Shown here one piece after another: positions 11,888-22,665 of a stretch of 64,000 bases of DNA (positions are counted from its first letter, which is position 1; each line of letters starts with the position of its first letter). Both the position numbers and the translations under genes were made by a program. Under the pieces are notes generated by a model that saw nothing but the letters and a program-made list of their open reading frames with translations, was not told the DNA's origin and did no database searches. Source of the DNA: Plotosus lineatus (lineage: Eukaryota > Chordata > Actinopteri > Siluriformes > Plotosidae); assembly GCA_024760905.1 (NCBI GenBank), contig CM045737.1, positions 17,400,848 through 17,464,847 of the forward strand, given 5' to 3'.

Positions 11888-12641
11888 TATCAATCAACAA
11901 TAACTTTAAAACCACTGAGAGGTAAAAGTGAATAACAGTAATTAATGTACATATAGTGCATGGCAACAGCCCAATCTGATTGGTTGGCAATTTTTGATTG
12001 CTAGACATAATTCTGTCTGTACTCACTGGATGAGTGATTACATGTTCTGATGGCAGAATCTATTATTAGTTGGCTGGTATTTGTCATCAGATGGGTCAGA
12101 ACATCTCCAAAACCACAGGTCTTGTAGGGTGCTCCCACTATGCAGTAGCAGGTATCTACCAGAAATGGCACAAACAAAGGGCAAATGGTCAACCAGGAGC
12201 AGATTCACCAGTACCTGGAGTTCACTGATGAGAAATGAAGGTTAGCGCGTGTGTTCTGATGCACAGAAGAACATAAATCACCTAAAACGTGAATGCTGTC
12301 TATGATAGAAAGGAGTCATAACACAGAGCACACTGAAGACATTGCATAGCTGCAAAGCAGTCGGAGTGCACATTGTTGATCCCTTTCTATCGCTGGTCGT
12401 GCTGACATCAAAACTGGACTATGAAGTCATGGAGGATGGTGGACTGGTCTGATGAATCACATTTTTATTTTTACGCGATACAGTAAGTACAGCTGGGCAC
12501 ATGGCTGATGGTTTCTTGAGGAAGAAATGAAAACGGCATGTACTATGTGAACACAAGTCATCGGAAGCAGTGTAATGTTCTGTTTTTTACATACAATCTA
12601 CCTGAACACTTCCAGCTCAATAAACCATATACGTATTGGAA

Positions 12642-13941
12642 ATTAGGGCTGAGCAATAAAACCAGTTTATCGATTTAAACTGGTTCTAATATGCAACCAA
12701 TACGTATACAGTACTCTGAAGCAAAACCGTTTTTTCTTTACATGAATTCGGAAAACTTCGGCTATTCCCGCTAATAACACCGGAAGTAATACTTTCGTTG
12801 AAAAAAAAATGGCGACCGCAGAGGTTCCGGTCTGTAATCCTGACACAATGGGCTTCCGTCCTCTTATTGCCAGTCATTCAGTGTGTGGCGAGCCCGGTAT
12901 AATAAGAGTCTTGCCGTGATTGGTCAGTGCGGATTGTCATGAAGGCCTTCACAGCCAATAGAATTTATTTTCATACCAGATATGGAAATTTCCACTGAAA
13001 ACAAAACCGCGGTTCATGTTGCTAATTGCTCAGAAATTTACTGACCTACTGCATCGTAATTTTCGTTTAAACATTTTATTTAAAAATGAACAAAACAGGG
13101 CAACGACCCCATGAACCTGGTCTCCAACAAGGTACATTAACCATGCATGGTTTTTTGTTGCTTATCGCGGCAATAATATCTGTCGACTCTGGAAAAAAAT
13201 GACGTCACACAACTAGCTGAGTCCAGAGTCCGGTAAATTACATTCCACTTCTCTCCAGCGTAATGATATTAATGTGATTTATATGATAAACGATATTATA
13301 TGTTATTATTGTAAAGTTCTGCAGTTTGACGGACTTTCCTGAGCCGTCAGGTTCACTGTAAGTGTTATCCGTGTGGCACGTGCCCAGCAAGCCTCGCGTC
13401 GCTTATGATGGCATTAATATACTGTATATACATGTAATGCTCATATTGTTATATATAAATATATCAATCTACTGCTCATATGGTCACAGGTCTGATGAGG
13501 TCTCGTCGTGCACGATACAGTTCTGCGCATGTGCAGACGAGGCTCCACCTTTAATCCCGCCTTAAAAATTTAATATTCATACATAATGATTAAGGCTTCT
13601 CAATATGCTAATAAAAGCACTAGATGCACTTCTAATGTTTGTGTATTTAATATGTTGAAATAGCTTATTTTGCTCAATATGCAGTTCTATTTCAGTGATC
13701 GTGTTTATGCCAAAGTTTAAAACATAAAATTTTCATATGTCGATTTTTGCTGATGCTTAGGATTTTTATTTTAATGATTAAAACCAACGTTTTTAATGTG
13801 GTTGATTTCTCTTTTTGAAATAAAAAATAAATACTGTCAAGAACAGGCTCACTTTTAATTTTGAATTCTTCTTGCAATATATCACAATACATATCGCAAT
13901 ACATGCTCGAAATCGCAATACATATAATTTATACCCAGCCA
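12642..13941. mobile_element. hAT-like non-autonomous element nested in Tc1
   Basis: Begins TAGGGCTGAGCAATAAA and ends ...TATACCCAGCCA, imperfect inverted repeats of the fish type that starts with AGGGCTGGGCGAT. Flanking 8-mers TATTGGAA (12634-12641) and TATTGGCA (13942-13949) match in 7 of 8 bases, the duplication length of hAT elements. About 1.3 kb, no transposase frame seen. Removing it rejoins the two halves of the Tc1-like relic in the expected order. Confidence 0.75.
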
Positions 13942-14063
13942 TATTGGCAATGGCATTCCTCAATGACAATGGCCTCTTTTTGGAGGATAATGGATCCTGC
14001 CATATTGCAAAAACTGTTTAGGAATGGTTTGAGGAAAATTGGAAACCAAATTCCGCATCAGGC

Positions 14064-14180
14064 TCTGCGATGGCCTGGTGAGCTGTCCACAGTGTTCCCT
14101 GAACTCGCTCTCAGAGTCGGCTGCGATGGGTGCCAGCCTCCGCACTACACTAATTAAGATTAAGCAATTCAGAAAATGTA
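14064..14180 (+). mobile_element. SINE L2-type tail fragment
   Basis: Contains GATGGCCTGGTGAGCTGTCC, GATGGGTGCCAGCCTCC and AAGCAATTCAGAAAATG, the last third of the L2-tailed SINEs, inserted in the Tc1-like relic. Confidence 0.75.
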
Positions 14181-14459
14181 TTAATTCTCCATCGGTGAAA
14201 CATGCTAGACAAATAAGTGCAAACCATGGAGGTCCCACATTGCAGCTAACAGGAACGAAGAGATGTGCTGTGAATTGGTGGTGGCAGGTACCACAGCACA
14301 TCCTCGGAGATCTTATGGAGTCCATGTCTTGATGGTTAGAAGTGTTTTGGTGACACAAATAGAATACACACAATAGCAGCCAGTTGGTTGTAATACCAGT
14401 TGGTTGTAACAATATTGCCGGTGAACGGTGTATGAAAATTGGTATTTTGATTATACCAG

Positions 14460-14784
14460 ATGGCAGTGGTGGCCTGGTGGTAAAGGTGCTGGACCACTGA
14501 TCCTAAGATTGGGGGTTCAAGCCCCACTCTCATTGGGTTGTCACCCCCCTTCCCCATCCCCCAATGCAGCTAACTGGGTTATCACAGGCCAGCCATGTCT
14601 CTCACTGCCTATGGTGTGAGGTTTATGTAAAAGAACCATTGCTGACTTTCGACAAGAGTAGCTGCAAAGCCGTCAGCGTGTTTCTGCTCTGCAATGGCCT
14701 GGCGAGCTGTCCAGGGTGTAGGCTGGGATGGGTGACAGTCTCCCCGCAAACATAATTAGGGTTAAGCGGTTACAGAAAATGAAA
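14460..14784 (+). mobile_element. tRNA-headed SINE, body B with L2-type tail, intact
   Basis: The head GGTGGCCTGGTGGTAAAGG, the B box GGGGTTCAAGCC, the body with AAAGAACCATTGCTGACTTT and the tail AGGGTTAAGCGGTTACAG are all present. A perfect 12-bp direct repeat TGATTATACCAG flanks it at 14448-14459 and 14785-14796, the mark of target-primed insertion. Confidence 0.92.
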
Positions 14785-14796
14785 TGATTATACCAG

Positions 14797-15340
14797 TAGG
14801 ATCAGTGTGATGATGGACCAAATTAACAAAACTTTGAGAAGACTATGATTTTCATTGTGCTATTATGTGTGTGTTTTTATTGCCCTTAAAGTGCAACACT
14901 GGTTCAAGACACAGCTCATTTATCTTTAATGACACCCACACAATATGAAAGCTGTCAGAGGGCTGGAAACCTGAAATAACAACAAAACAGTGAAAGAAAC
15001 GGCAGAAAGGTTGACCTGCTATTATTTCGACTCAATTCTTTGCCATTAATAAATATAGCAGTGTGGCAACACCTGTAAAGGTGAAACTTGAGAGACGAAT
15101 TAGAGAAAAGTTGACTTAGGTGTGAATTAAGAGAGGTGCAACGAAAATGTCTTGATATAAAAATGGAGAACGTGATACCAGGCACCAAGAAAGTCAGACA
15201 GGAACTTATTATTAAATGTATTTTGTCAAAGGTGCTGTACAGCGTTCAAAGATATGGCGGTGAACTGATTCATAGCTTTCATCCTCTGAAAAAAAAAATC
15301 ATACTGTTATGTATTATGAGCCTTTATAGTCTTTTCTTCT
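14797..15340. other. Unassigned sequence
   Basis: No recognisable repeat, frame or RNA gene. Confidence 0.4.
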
Positions 15341-15664
15341 ATTCATTCATTTTCTGAACCGCATAATCCTAATTAGGCTCGCGGGGAGGCTGGCACCCAT
15401 GTCAGTCAACTCTGTCCAAGGGTGGGTACACCCTGGACAGCTCGCCATGCCATCGCAGGGCCAACACTCACACAATCATTCATACTCATGAGTGATTCGG
15501 AACAGCTCATGAACCTACTGTACATGTTTTCGGACTGTGGGAGGAAACCAGAGTACCCGGAAGAAACCCACACAAACACGGGGAGAACATGCAAACTCCA
15601 CACAGAAACGCCCGAGCTGGGAATCGAGCCCAAGGACCTTCGTGCTGCGAGGTGGATGTGCTAT
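15341..15664 (-). mobile_element. SINE type A with L2-type tail
   Basis: On the minus strand: degraded head near 15660, B box in GGGCTCGATTCCCAG, body with GTGTGGAGTTTGCATG and tail ending GGTTCAGAAAATGAATGAAT near 15341. Confidence 0.85.
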
Positions 15665-15915
15665 AGTCTTTATATTACGTGCTGTTTGGTACGTGCTACT
15701 TTATTGCCTGATATAATGAACAAGCATGGGAATTTTTTTATTTAATTATTAATTTATTTCTAAGGCTATGAAGCACTCCAGTAAGTCTCTGTAGAAGGAT
15801 GTCTGCGTAGTGCTGTAAACAAAAACAAATAACCAATTTTCACAGAGTTTGATAGTATGACTCATATACAAGTGTACTAATATGTGCTAATTATATAATA
15901 TAAAGTAGAACAACT

Positions 15916-16026
15916 CGATAAGCAGCGTAATCCTAATTAGGGTCGAGGGGTGGCTGGTGCCCATCTTCGCCGACTCTGGGCAATGGCTTGGTACACCGTC
16001 ACATGCTCTCCAGGCCATTGCAGGGC
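15916..16026 (-). mobile_element. SINE L2-type tail fragment
   Basis: The minus strand reads GGCGAAGATGGGCACCAGCC and CCCTAATTAGGATTACGC, the L2-type end. It adjoins an AAT microsatellite. Confidence 0.7.
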
Positions 16027-16027
16027 T

Positions 16028-16073
<46 letters not shown>
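16027..16073. repeat. (TAA)n microsatellite
   Basis: About 15 TAA units at the edge of a SINE tail fragment. Confidence 0.95.
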
Positions 16074-16611
16074 TGCTGCAGGAATTATGTCTCTTGGCTG
16101 GTTTGGGAATGTCTGGGTATCCCCCTAAAAGAGCTGGTGGAAGTGGCTGGACAGAGGAATGTCTGGACCTGATTGCTTATTAGGCTGCTGCCTCCTTGAC
16201 CCAACCCTGAATTAAGCGGAATAAGAAGATGACGATGATGATAAAATAAATAAATTCTCTTTTTAATCTGGTTCGTCTGCACGTTTCTTTCTCATGGTAT
16301 CTCACGGTGGGTTTTCTTACTACCGTCACCTGAGGTTTGTTCGTTGATGAGATTCATTCGCATCTGTATGTCTGTCCGCTGCATTTTGACCATGTCTACA
16401 TAAATAAAATTCTCCTAAAATGTAATTGAATGCAGTGATAGCTGTAGACTGTAAATCACTATGCTATACATCCCTATATGTCCATATGAGCATCCGGAGA
16501 ACACTCCATGACCCCCAGTGAATCTGTACTGTGCTTTCAGTGTGCTGCACTACTTGCATTCCTCGAAAAGACAGTTCTCTTACTGGTTAGTACAGTCAGG
16601 CTACTGATTCA

Positions 16612-16770
16612 TTTAGTGTCCCTAGGGTGTGTGTGTGTGTGTGTGTTGGCCCTGTAACGGACTGGTGAGCTGTTCATGGTGTACTACCCTTCAGCTAGAG
16701 ACAGCGGACATAGGCTCCGGCCTCCGTATGACAACAGTAGGATAAAGCAGTTCAACAAATGAATGAATGT
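16612..16770 (+). mobile_element. SINE L2-type tail fragment
   Basis: TTGGCCCTGTAACGGACTGG, GAGCTGTTCATGGTGTAC and an AATGAATGAATG-type end. A short GT run lies at its start. Confidence 0.7.
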
Positions 16771-16950
16771 TTAGTAGAGCGCATCAGGTATATCAGTGCC
16801 GCTGACTTTATGAATAGTGCTGTCTTTGAGAAACCCTTGCTTGCATGTCAGCAAGAAAAAACAACAACATTAAATTCAGTTTGTTGTAGTCAACATCAGT
16901 TCCATCGGAGCTGAACCAATCAGTCCAGAAGACTCTAACTGGATTTCATG

Positions 16951-17218
16951 AATTTTCATTTGCAAAACCACTTAATCCCACTTGGGCTCCAGGAGGCTGG
17001 AGAGTATTTTAACCGACTCTCGGGGAAGACATGGTACACCCTGAACAGCTTGCCATTCCATCTATTGGACAATTGGAGTAGCTAAAGGAAATCCATGCAA
17101 GCTTGAGGAGAACATGCATACTCCCCACATACGGTCAATGCCCTTTCCAAACCCAGGATTTGAACGAAGGATCTTCCTGCCAGAATACGTGCTAACCACT
17201 CTGCCACCGTGCTGCCTG
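16951..17218 (-). mobile_element. SINE type A, divergent
   Basis: The minus strand starts near 17218 with GCAGCACGGTGGCAGAGTGG, has a B box in GTTCAAATCCTGGG and ends in an L2-type tail near 16951. Confidence 0.75.
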
Positions 17219-17897
17219 CTCTGGCTGGATGTCAACTTAAAATGCTCTGTCAAGCAATTTATACTCATTATACAATCAAATGCAATTTCCAAACGATTGC
17301 CAAAAATCATCATCTTTTCTGCTTTTCCCTTTCTCAGGGGTCGTCACAGCGAATCATCTGATTCGCACGTTTGATTTGACATAGGTTTTAGCATCGGATG
17401 CCCTTCCTGACGCAACGCTTTTAGCAAGGGGCAGGAACACGCTAACGGCTTTACAGCTACTCTTTACGAAAGTCGGAAATGGTTCTTTTACATGAACCTC
17501 TCACTATAGACAAAGAGAGACATGGCCGACTTTTGATAACCCAGTTGGCTGCACTGGGGGGGACAGTGACAACCTTGTGGAGAGTGGGACTCGAACCCCC
17601 AACCTTAGGACCAGCGATCCAGCACCTTTTACCACCAGGTCACCACTGCCTCAAACGATTGCCAACATCTCTGGGTGCAGATTTATCACCAAGTTGACGT
17701 GTCTTGTCTTCAGATGGATTTTTGATCCACTTAGAGCCCGGGTCTGATTCTGGGAAATATTGCATCAATTGCTTGCTCTGTAGGTGTACTTTCAAATCTG
17801 CAACTGCATTGTCACTCACCTCCCTGTGAGCTGGAAGAAGCAAATCCTTCTCGTGCTCTGGGAAACATTTTGAACTCTCAGCAATATAAATGTGCAC
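17219..17897 (-). pseudogene. hAT-type transposase fragment, split by a SINE
   Basis: On the minus strand, 17897-17666 encodes PAHREVSDNAVADLKVHLQS, then MQYFPESDPGSKWIKNPSED. This resembles the segment of ZBED/SCAND3-like hAT transposases where YFP and a W-x-x-(D/N)P motif precede the C-terminal region. The frame continues on the other side of the SINE at 17304-17651 as FGNRLEIAFDCIMSI; the 14-bp target duplication lies within the coding sequence. The assignment rests on a short motif, so the exact family is uncertain. Confidence 0.4.
17304..17651 (-). mobile_element. tRNA-headed SINE, body B with RTE-type tail, intact
   Basis: Same tRNA-like head and body as the L2-tailed copies (GGCAGTGGTGACCTGGTGG start near 17651, AAAGTCAGCAATGG-like block inside), but the 3' end reads GCGAATCATCTGATTCGC-like sequence followed by CGACCCCTGAGAAAGGG, the end of the RTE LINE. 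A perfect 14-bp direct repeat CAAACGATTGCCAA flanks it at 17290-17303 and 17652-17665. Confidence 0.9.
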
Positions 17898-17996
17898 CTT
17901 GCATTTCCATGCTGACTTTGGCTTTCATGTGTGTTTACGTTAAGATTTAAATAGATGCCAGAATTTATCTGGTTTCAAATATTCATTATGCAGTAT

Positions 17997-18296
17997 CTTC
18001 TTTTCCTTTTGGCTTTTTCCCTTTATCAGGGGTCGCCACAGCGAATCATTTGATTTGGTATAGGTTTTTACGTCGGATGCCCTTCCCGACACAACCCTTT
18101 AGCAAGGGGCGGAAACACGCTGACGACGTTGCAGCCACTCTTTACAAAAGTCAGCAATGGTTCTTTTACACGAATCTCTCACCATAGACAGTGAGAGACA
18201 TGGCCAGTCTGATAACCCATTTAGCTGCACTGGTGGGGGTGGGGGGGGGACCCCCAACCTTGGGATCCAGCACCTTACCACCAGGCCACCACTGCC
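17997..18296 (-). mobile_element. tRNA-headed SINE, body B with RTE-type tail
   Basis: Second RTE-tailed copy in the same orientation, about 350 bases away. The minus strand begins near 18296 with the same head and ends with GGCGACCCCTGATAAAGGG and GCCAAAAGGAAAAG. Part of the head is lost near a G/C homopolymer at 18241-18252. Confidence 0.85.
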
Positions 18297-18676
18297 TACA
18301 GAGATGTTATGAAGAAAAATAAGGCATAAGAAGTAAAGAAGTAGCAGAAATTACTGGTATCTATGCTGAACATACACTGCCTGGCCTCTCAAATTTTTGA
18401 AACCGCCTTTTAGTCTTGATTAGAAAATATAATTACAATGGCATTGCTGCTTTAATTGGTCAAGTTGAGGCTCCGCAATATGTGAAAATAAAATGGACTG
18501 AACGGATGACCTGAATGTACAGTGTGCCCCCGTTTTTCACGGGGGTTTGTTTCCGGACCTTCTCGTGGATCAAAAAATTCCGCAAGTTATTTACCTCGAA
18601 GTAAAATCCTATGTATGATACTACATACTAAAATATGCTTCTTAAACACATTATATGGACAATCTTTATATATATA

Positions 18677-20213
18677 CTAGCCCTTCTCAAAAAAAAAAAA
18701 TTAGCATATTGTGATAAAGTTCATTATTTTCTGTAACGTACTGATAAAAATGAAACTTTCATATATTTTAGATTCATTGCACACCAACTGAAATATTTCA
18801 GGTATTTTATTGTGTAATACTGATGATTTTGGCATACAGCTCATGAAAACCCAAAATTCCTATCTCAAAAAATTAGCATATCATGTTCAGGTAGTCTAAA
18901 CGAGCTATTAACCTAATCATCTGAATCAACCAATTAACTCTAAACACCTGCAAAAGAATCTTGAGGCCTTTAAAAACTCCCAGCCTGGTTCATTACTCAA
19001 AACCGCAATCATGGGTAAGACTGCCGACCTGACTGCTGTCCAGAAGGCCATCATCGACACCCTCAAGCAAGAGGGTAAGACACAGAAAGAAATCTCTGAG
19101 CGAATAGGCTGTTCCCAGAGTGCTGTATCAAGGCACCTCAGTGGGACGTCTGTGGGAAGGAAAAAGTGTGGCAGAAAACGCTGCACAACCAGAAGAGGTG
19201 ACCGGACCCTGAGGAAGATTGTGGAGAAGGGTCGATTTCAGACCTTGGGGGACCTGTGGAAGCAGTGGACTGGGCTACGGGTGCCGCATTCCCCAGGTCA
19301 AGCCACTTTTGAACCAGAAACAGAGGCAGAATCGCCTGACCTGGGCTACAGAGAAGCAGCACTGGACTGTTGCTCAGTGGTCCAAAGTACTTTTTTCGGA
19401 TGAAAGCAAATTTTGCATGTCATTCGGAAATCAAGGTACCAGAGTCTGGAGGAAGACTGGGGAGAAGGAAATGCCAAAATGCCTGAAGTCCAGTGTCAAG
19501 TACCCACAGTCAGTGATGGTCTGGGGTGCCATGTCAGCTGCTGGTGTTGGTCCACTGTGTTTTATCAAGGGCAGGGTCAATGCAGCTAGCTATCAGGAGA
19601 TTTTGGAGCACTTCATGCTTCCATCTGCTGAAAAGCTTTATGGAGATGAAGATTTTCATTTTTCAGCACGACCTGGCACCTGCTCACAGTGCCAAAACCA
19701 CTGCTAAATGGTTTACTGACCATGGTATTACTGTGCTCAATTGGCCTGCCAACTCTCCTGACCTGAAGCCCATAGAGAATCTGTGGGATGTTGGGAAGAG
19801 AAAGTTGAGAGACACCAGACCCAACACTGTGGATGAGCTTAAGGCCGCTATCGAAGCATCCTGGGCCTCCGTATCACCTCAGCAGTGCCACAGGCTGATT
19901 GCCTCCATGCCACGCCGCATTGAAGTAGTCATTTCTGCAAAAGGATTCCCGACCAAGTATTGAGTGCAGAACTGAACATAATTATTTGAAGGTTGACTGT
20001 TTTTAATACAAAAATATGCTAATTTTTTGAGATAGGGATTTTTGGTTTTCATGAGCTGTATGCCAAAATCATCAGTATTAAAACAATAAAAGACCTGAAA
20101 TATTTCAATTGGTGTGCAATGAATCTAAAATATATGAAAGTTTCATTTTTATCAGTATATTACAGAAAATAATCAACTTTATCACAATATGCTAATTTTT
20201 TGAGAAGGACTAG
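18677..20213 (+). mobile_element. Tc1-like element, complete ends, TA target
   Basis: Inverted terminal repeats CTAGYCCTTCTCA...TTAGCATATTGTGATAAAG are present at both ends, extend for over 200 bases and are flanked by TA at 18675-18676 and 20214-20215. Length about 1.54 kb, normal for Tc1. The transposase inside has two frameshifts. A same-family copy lies at 40020-41548 in the other orientation. Confidence 0.92.
19011..19963 (+). pseudogene. Tc1-like transposase with two frameshifts
   Basis: Starts MGKTADLTAVQKAIIDTLKQ with a helix-turn-helix (KEISERIGCSQSAVSRHL) and a basic GRKKCGRKR stretch. The frame shifts near 19270, after which LFSDESKFCMSFGNQG holds the first aspartate. It shifts again near 19655; the last frame gives IFQHDLAPAHSAKTT (second aspartate) and PDLKPIENLWDVGKRKL (glutamate), ending KGFPTKY at 19963. 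About 317 residues would be expected. Without the shifts the DD34E triad would be complete. Confidence 0.92.
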
Positions 20214-20223
20214 TATATATAAA

Positions 20224-20818
20224 ATCTTATTTTCCTTTTGGCTGTTCTCTTCAGGGGTCGCCACAGCGAATCATCTGTCTTCATCTCACCCTATCCTCTG
20301 CATCTTCTTCTCTTACACCAACTACCTTCATGTCCTCCTTCACCACATCCATAAATCTCCTCTTTGGTCTTCCTCTAGGCCTTCTGCCTGGTAGTCCCAA
20401 CCTCAGCATCCTACTACCAATATACTCACTATCCCTCCTCTGTACATGTCCAAACCATCTCAATATAGCCTCTCTGACTTTGTCTCCAAAACCTTTTACA
20501 TGTGCTGTCTCTCTGATGTGCTCATTCCTGATCCTATCCATCCTCGTTACTCCCAAAGAGAACCTCAACATTTTCATCTCTACTATCTCCAGCTCTGCCT
20601 CCTGTCTTTTCCCCAGCGCCACTGTTTCTAAACCATACAACATCGCTGGCCTCAACACCGTCTTGTACACTTTTCCTTTCATTCTTGCTGATGCCTTCCT
20701 ATCACACATCACAACGGACACTTTTCTCCAACCATTCCAACCTGCCTGCACACGCTTCTTCACCTCTTTTCCACACTCTCCATTGCTCTGGATTGTTGAG
20801 CCCAAGTACTTATATATA
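20224..20818 (-). mobile_element. RTE LINE 3' fragment
   Basis: On the minus strand the frame 20853-20281 reads YKYLGSTIQSNGECGKEVKK, RPAMLYGLETVALGKRQEAE, RWFGHVQRRDSEYIGSRMLR and ends near the GGCGACCCCTGAAGAGAAC tail. It lies between the Tc1-like element and the right half of the family 4 host and is the best-preserved RTE C-terminus here. Confidence 0.88.
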
Positions 20819-20831
20819 CTGGTGTATATAT

Positions 20832-20990
20832 TTAATTCACTGCATAATAGCACCCTACTGCAGCATAATCTTTTCCTTCCTGTATCATATCAAGCAGTTC
20901 TACTTCTTCCTGCAGCGTCATTACCTTTTTTTGGCACTTAGGCTCCTTACCAGAAGCCTGAGAAGATGCATGGTGCTTGGGTGGCATCAT
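20832..20990 (-). pseudogene. pogo-type transposase N-terminal fragment (family 4)
   Basis: MMPPKHHASSQASGKEPKCQ then KKVMTLQEEVELLDMIQEGK and YAAVGCYYAVN, ending at a stop. A basic N-terminus followed by an L-D-M-I-x-E-G-K-type helix-turn-helix is what Tigger/CENP-B-like transposases begin with. The catalytic domain is absent. Confidence 0.6.
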
Positions 20991-21295
20991 AGAGCTTAAC
21001 TGGTAATTAAAAACACACAAAAAATACACATTGACAACTTGTGCACGAATGGAAAAAAAAAAGTGCCAAATACATCATCTCAATCAATCAGTAGGAGGGA
21101 GAAACAAAAGCTCTCAGCCATTGGCTAAATTTGAATCACGTGTCAGTTGCTTCCGGTTTTGTCAGCAATCTGTGAGTATTCGGGGGCGCGAGTGCAAAAC
21201 CGCTAATGGTCAAGGGCCTCATGTAGTGAATCACCCGGTTTTTTTCATCAATAGATGTTTTCTTTCCTGATGGCACAGATTAAAGTAACTCACAG

Positions 21296-21655
21296 AAAGA
21301 GCGGTTCAGGGAGCACGAGACATTTACACATGATCTGGCACCACAGAATACCGTCATTACCCCTGTTGAAAGTCTTTGAGCTGTGCTGAAGAGGGCTTTA
21401 TGCAGTGGTTTGATTTTCAGGGCAATCGATTCAAGATGTCATTACAAAATGAACCAAACTGTGGATGGAAAAGAAATTATGGGATGAGAATTAACTGGAC
21501 CGATCTGGCCTCTTTTTTTTTTTTTTTTGACAAAATGGAGACCGATCCAATTAATTCTTAGCCCATGAAATGTTGGGATGTTTTCTACATTCATCAAAAC
21601 AATGCCATACGAATTATGTGCTGTAATCTAGGCTAAAGTATAAAGGCGGCTCCCA
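21296..21655 (+). pseudogene. Degenerate Tc1-like transposase C-terminus
   Basis: Reads RFREHETFTHDLAPQNTVIT and PVESL, a decayed version of the W-P-x-S-P-D-L-N-P-I-E block, then VLKRALCSG. Near 21590 a block resembling M-P-x-R-x-x-A-V-I and AAAGGCGGCTCCC matches the Tc1 C-terminal end. No intact frame and no terminal repeats. Confidence 0.55.
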
Positions 21656-22105
21656 AAAAAAAAAAAAAAAAAAAGTGCAGGACGTTGTTATTCGGGCAGA
21701 CAATTAATGTAGCTGGTACAGTCAGTGTGCTTGCTTTTTTTTTTTTTTTTTAATTCCCTGAACAATGCACAGCCACAACAGACAAAAAGTATGAGTTGCT
21801 ACACAACCACAAGATAGAAACTACAAGTGAAATTTGCAGCTCCGTACTTGCTTGTGTGAATGCAGGGATACTGTGAACTCAACTCCAGCTTTTTTCTCAC
21901 TTTGCCACATTAACTACAGACATCTGCCAAATGTATGAATGTAATCTGCTCAAATTCTACCACACACACACACACACACATAATCTGTGCACATAGAATA
22001 TTCATTGGTGAGAAGTATCGTAACATTATTTTACTGCTTTGCTGTAAATTCTGCCAGTCTCAACACTTAGTGCCTCTTCGCTCTTTCTTTGTTCTTGTGC
22101 TTGCA
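21656..22105. other. Unassigned, homopolymer-rich
   Basis: Poly-A at about 21655-21674, poly-T at about 21737-21751 and a short CA run at 21961-21980. No gene seen. Confidence 0.45.
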
Positions 22106-22250
22106 GCACTGTCACTGTCAGCTTCTTTCAGTTCCATGCTCGGATTGTACTCTTCCTCACTTCATAGCTTCGGATAAAAGCATTTGCCAAATGAATAAAT
22201 GTAAATATAATATTGTAAGCCTTACAGCTGCTGTAATTTCACACACACCT
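22106..22250 (+). repeat. L2-type tail unit 1 of a direct repeat pair
   Basis: GCACTGTCACTGTCAGCTTC to a GGATAAAAGCATTTGCCAAA tail with TGAATAAATGTAAAT. The tail is the fish L2/SINE 3' end. The unit is repeated 358 bases downstream with about 80 percent identity by eye. Confidence 0.7.
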
Positions 22251-22463
22251 GCATAGTCCATCACACAGAAATATTACAGATATCTCTCGTGCTGATTGAC
22301 TGCTTTGTCATAATACTGTATGTCATAGCATTTGCGACTACCAGTACAATACTTATTCCGACTTGTGAATTCGGTTACGGCTCACTCTGTTCTTCATACA
22401 ACTCTTTTTTTTTTTTTTTTTTTTCACTTGCATTTGTTAAATTGGTGGAAATTTAGTCCCGTT

Positions 22464-22598
22464 GCACTGTCACTGTCAGCTCTTTTAACAGCTACATGCT
22501 TGGATTGTATTCTTCCTCACTTGGTCGCTTTGAATAAAAGTGTCTGCCACATAAATGAATGTAAATATAACAGAGTAAATTTCACAGCAGCTGTGATT

Positions 22599-22605
<7 letters not shown>
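22464..22605 (+). repeat. L2-type tail unit 2 of a direct repeat pair
   Basis: Same order of blocks as unit 1 (GCACTGTCACTGTCAGCTC, TGGATTGTATTCTTCCTCAC, GAATAAAAGTGTCTGCCAC), running into a long CA microsatellite. It is either a tandem duplication or two insertions of one retroposon. Confidence 0.7.

Positions 22606-22663
<58 letters not shown>
22603..22663. repeat. (CA)n microsatellite
   Basis: Long CA run after the second L2-type tail; unit 1 has only a short CACACACACC at the same place. Confidence 0.95.

Positions 22664-22665
<2 letters not shown>

Larger units (their letters stand above)
12080..14340 (+). pseudogene. Tc1-like transposase relic in three pieces
   Basis: Near 12095 the frame reads GQNISKTTGLVGCSHYAVAG, the N-terminal helix-turn-helix. 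Near 12440 it reads VDWSDESHFYF with the first catalytic aspartate. After the nested insertion, 13965-14040 reads NGLFLEDNGSCHIAKTV, where LEDN holds the second aspartate. The region with the catalytic glutamate was displaced or lost at the SINE-tail insertion. Many frameshifts make it very old compared with the Tc1-like copies at 18677 and 40020. Confidence 0.75.
11888..14345 (+). mobile_element. Old Tc1-like element, split by later insertions
   Basis: The left terminus (ATCAATCAACAATAAC...ACCACTGAGAGGT) and three coding blocks match a common fish Tc1 lineage: 11888-12633 (5' half), 13942-14063 (second aspartate region) and about 14195-14345 (3' coding end, CCATGGAGGTCCCAC... to CCATGTCTTGATGG). 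The gaps hold a hAT-like element (12642-13941) and a SINE tail (14064-14180). The right terminal repeat is not recognisable. Confidence 0.8.
18520..21223 (-). mobile_element. pogo/Tigger-type family 4 element hosting a Tc1 and an RTE fragment
   Basis: The left end (CAGTGTGCCCCCGTTTTTC, TA before it) and right end (...AAGGGCCTCATG, TA after it) are the inverted repeats of family 4. The element's own sequence is 18520-18676 and about 20819-21223. The rest is a complete Tc1-like element and an RTE 3' end. Blocks such as CAATCAGTAGGAGG and TTGAATCACGTG are shared with 8220-8275. Confidence 0.8.

Noticed and set aside
14460..14540. tRNA gene suggested by A- and B-box-like motifs
   Set aside because: The motifs belong to the tRNA-derived heads of SINEs. 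No cloverleaf acceptor stem closes around them and each is followed by SINE body.
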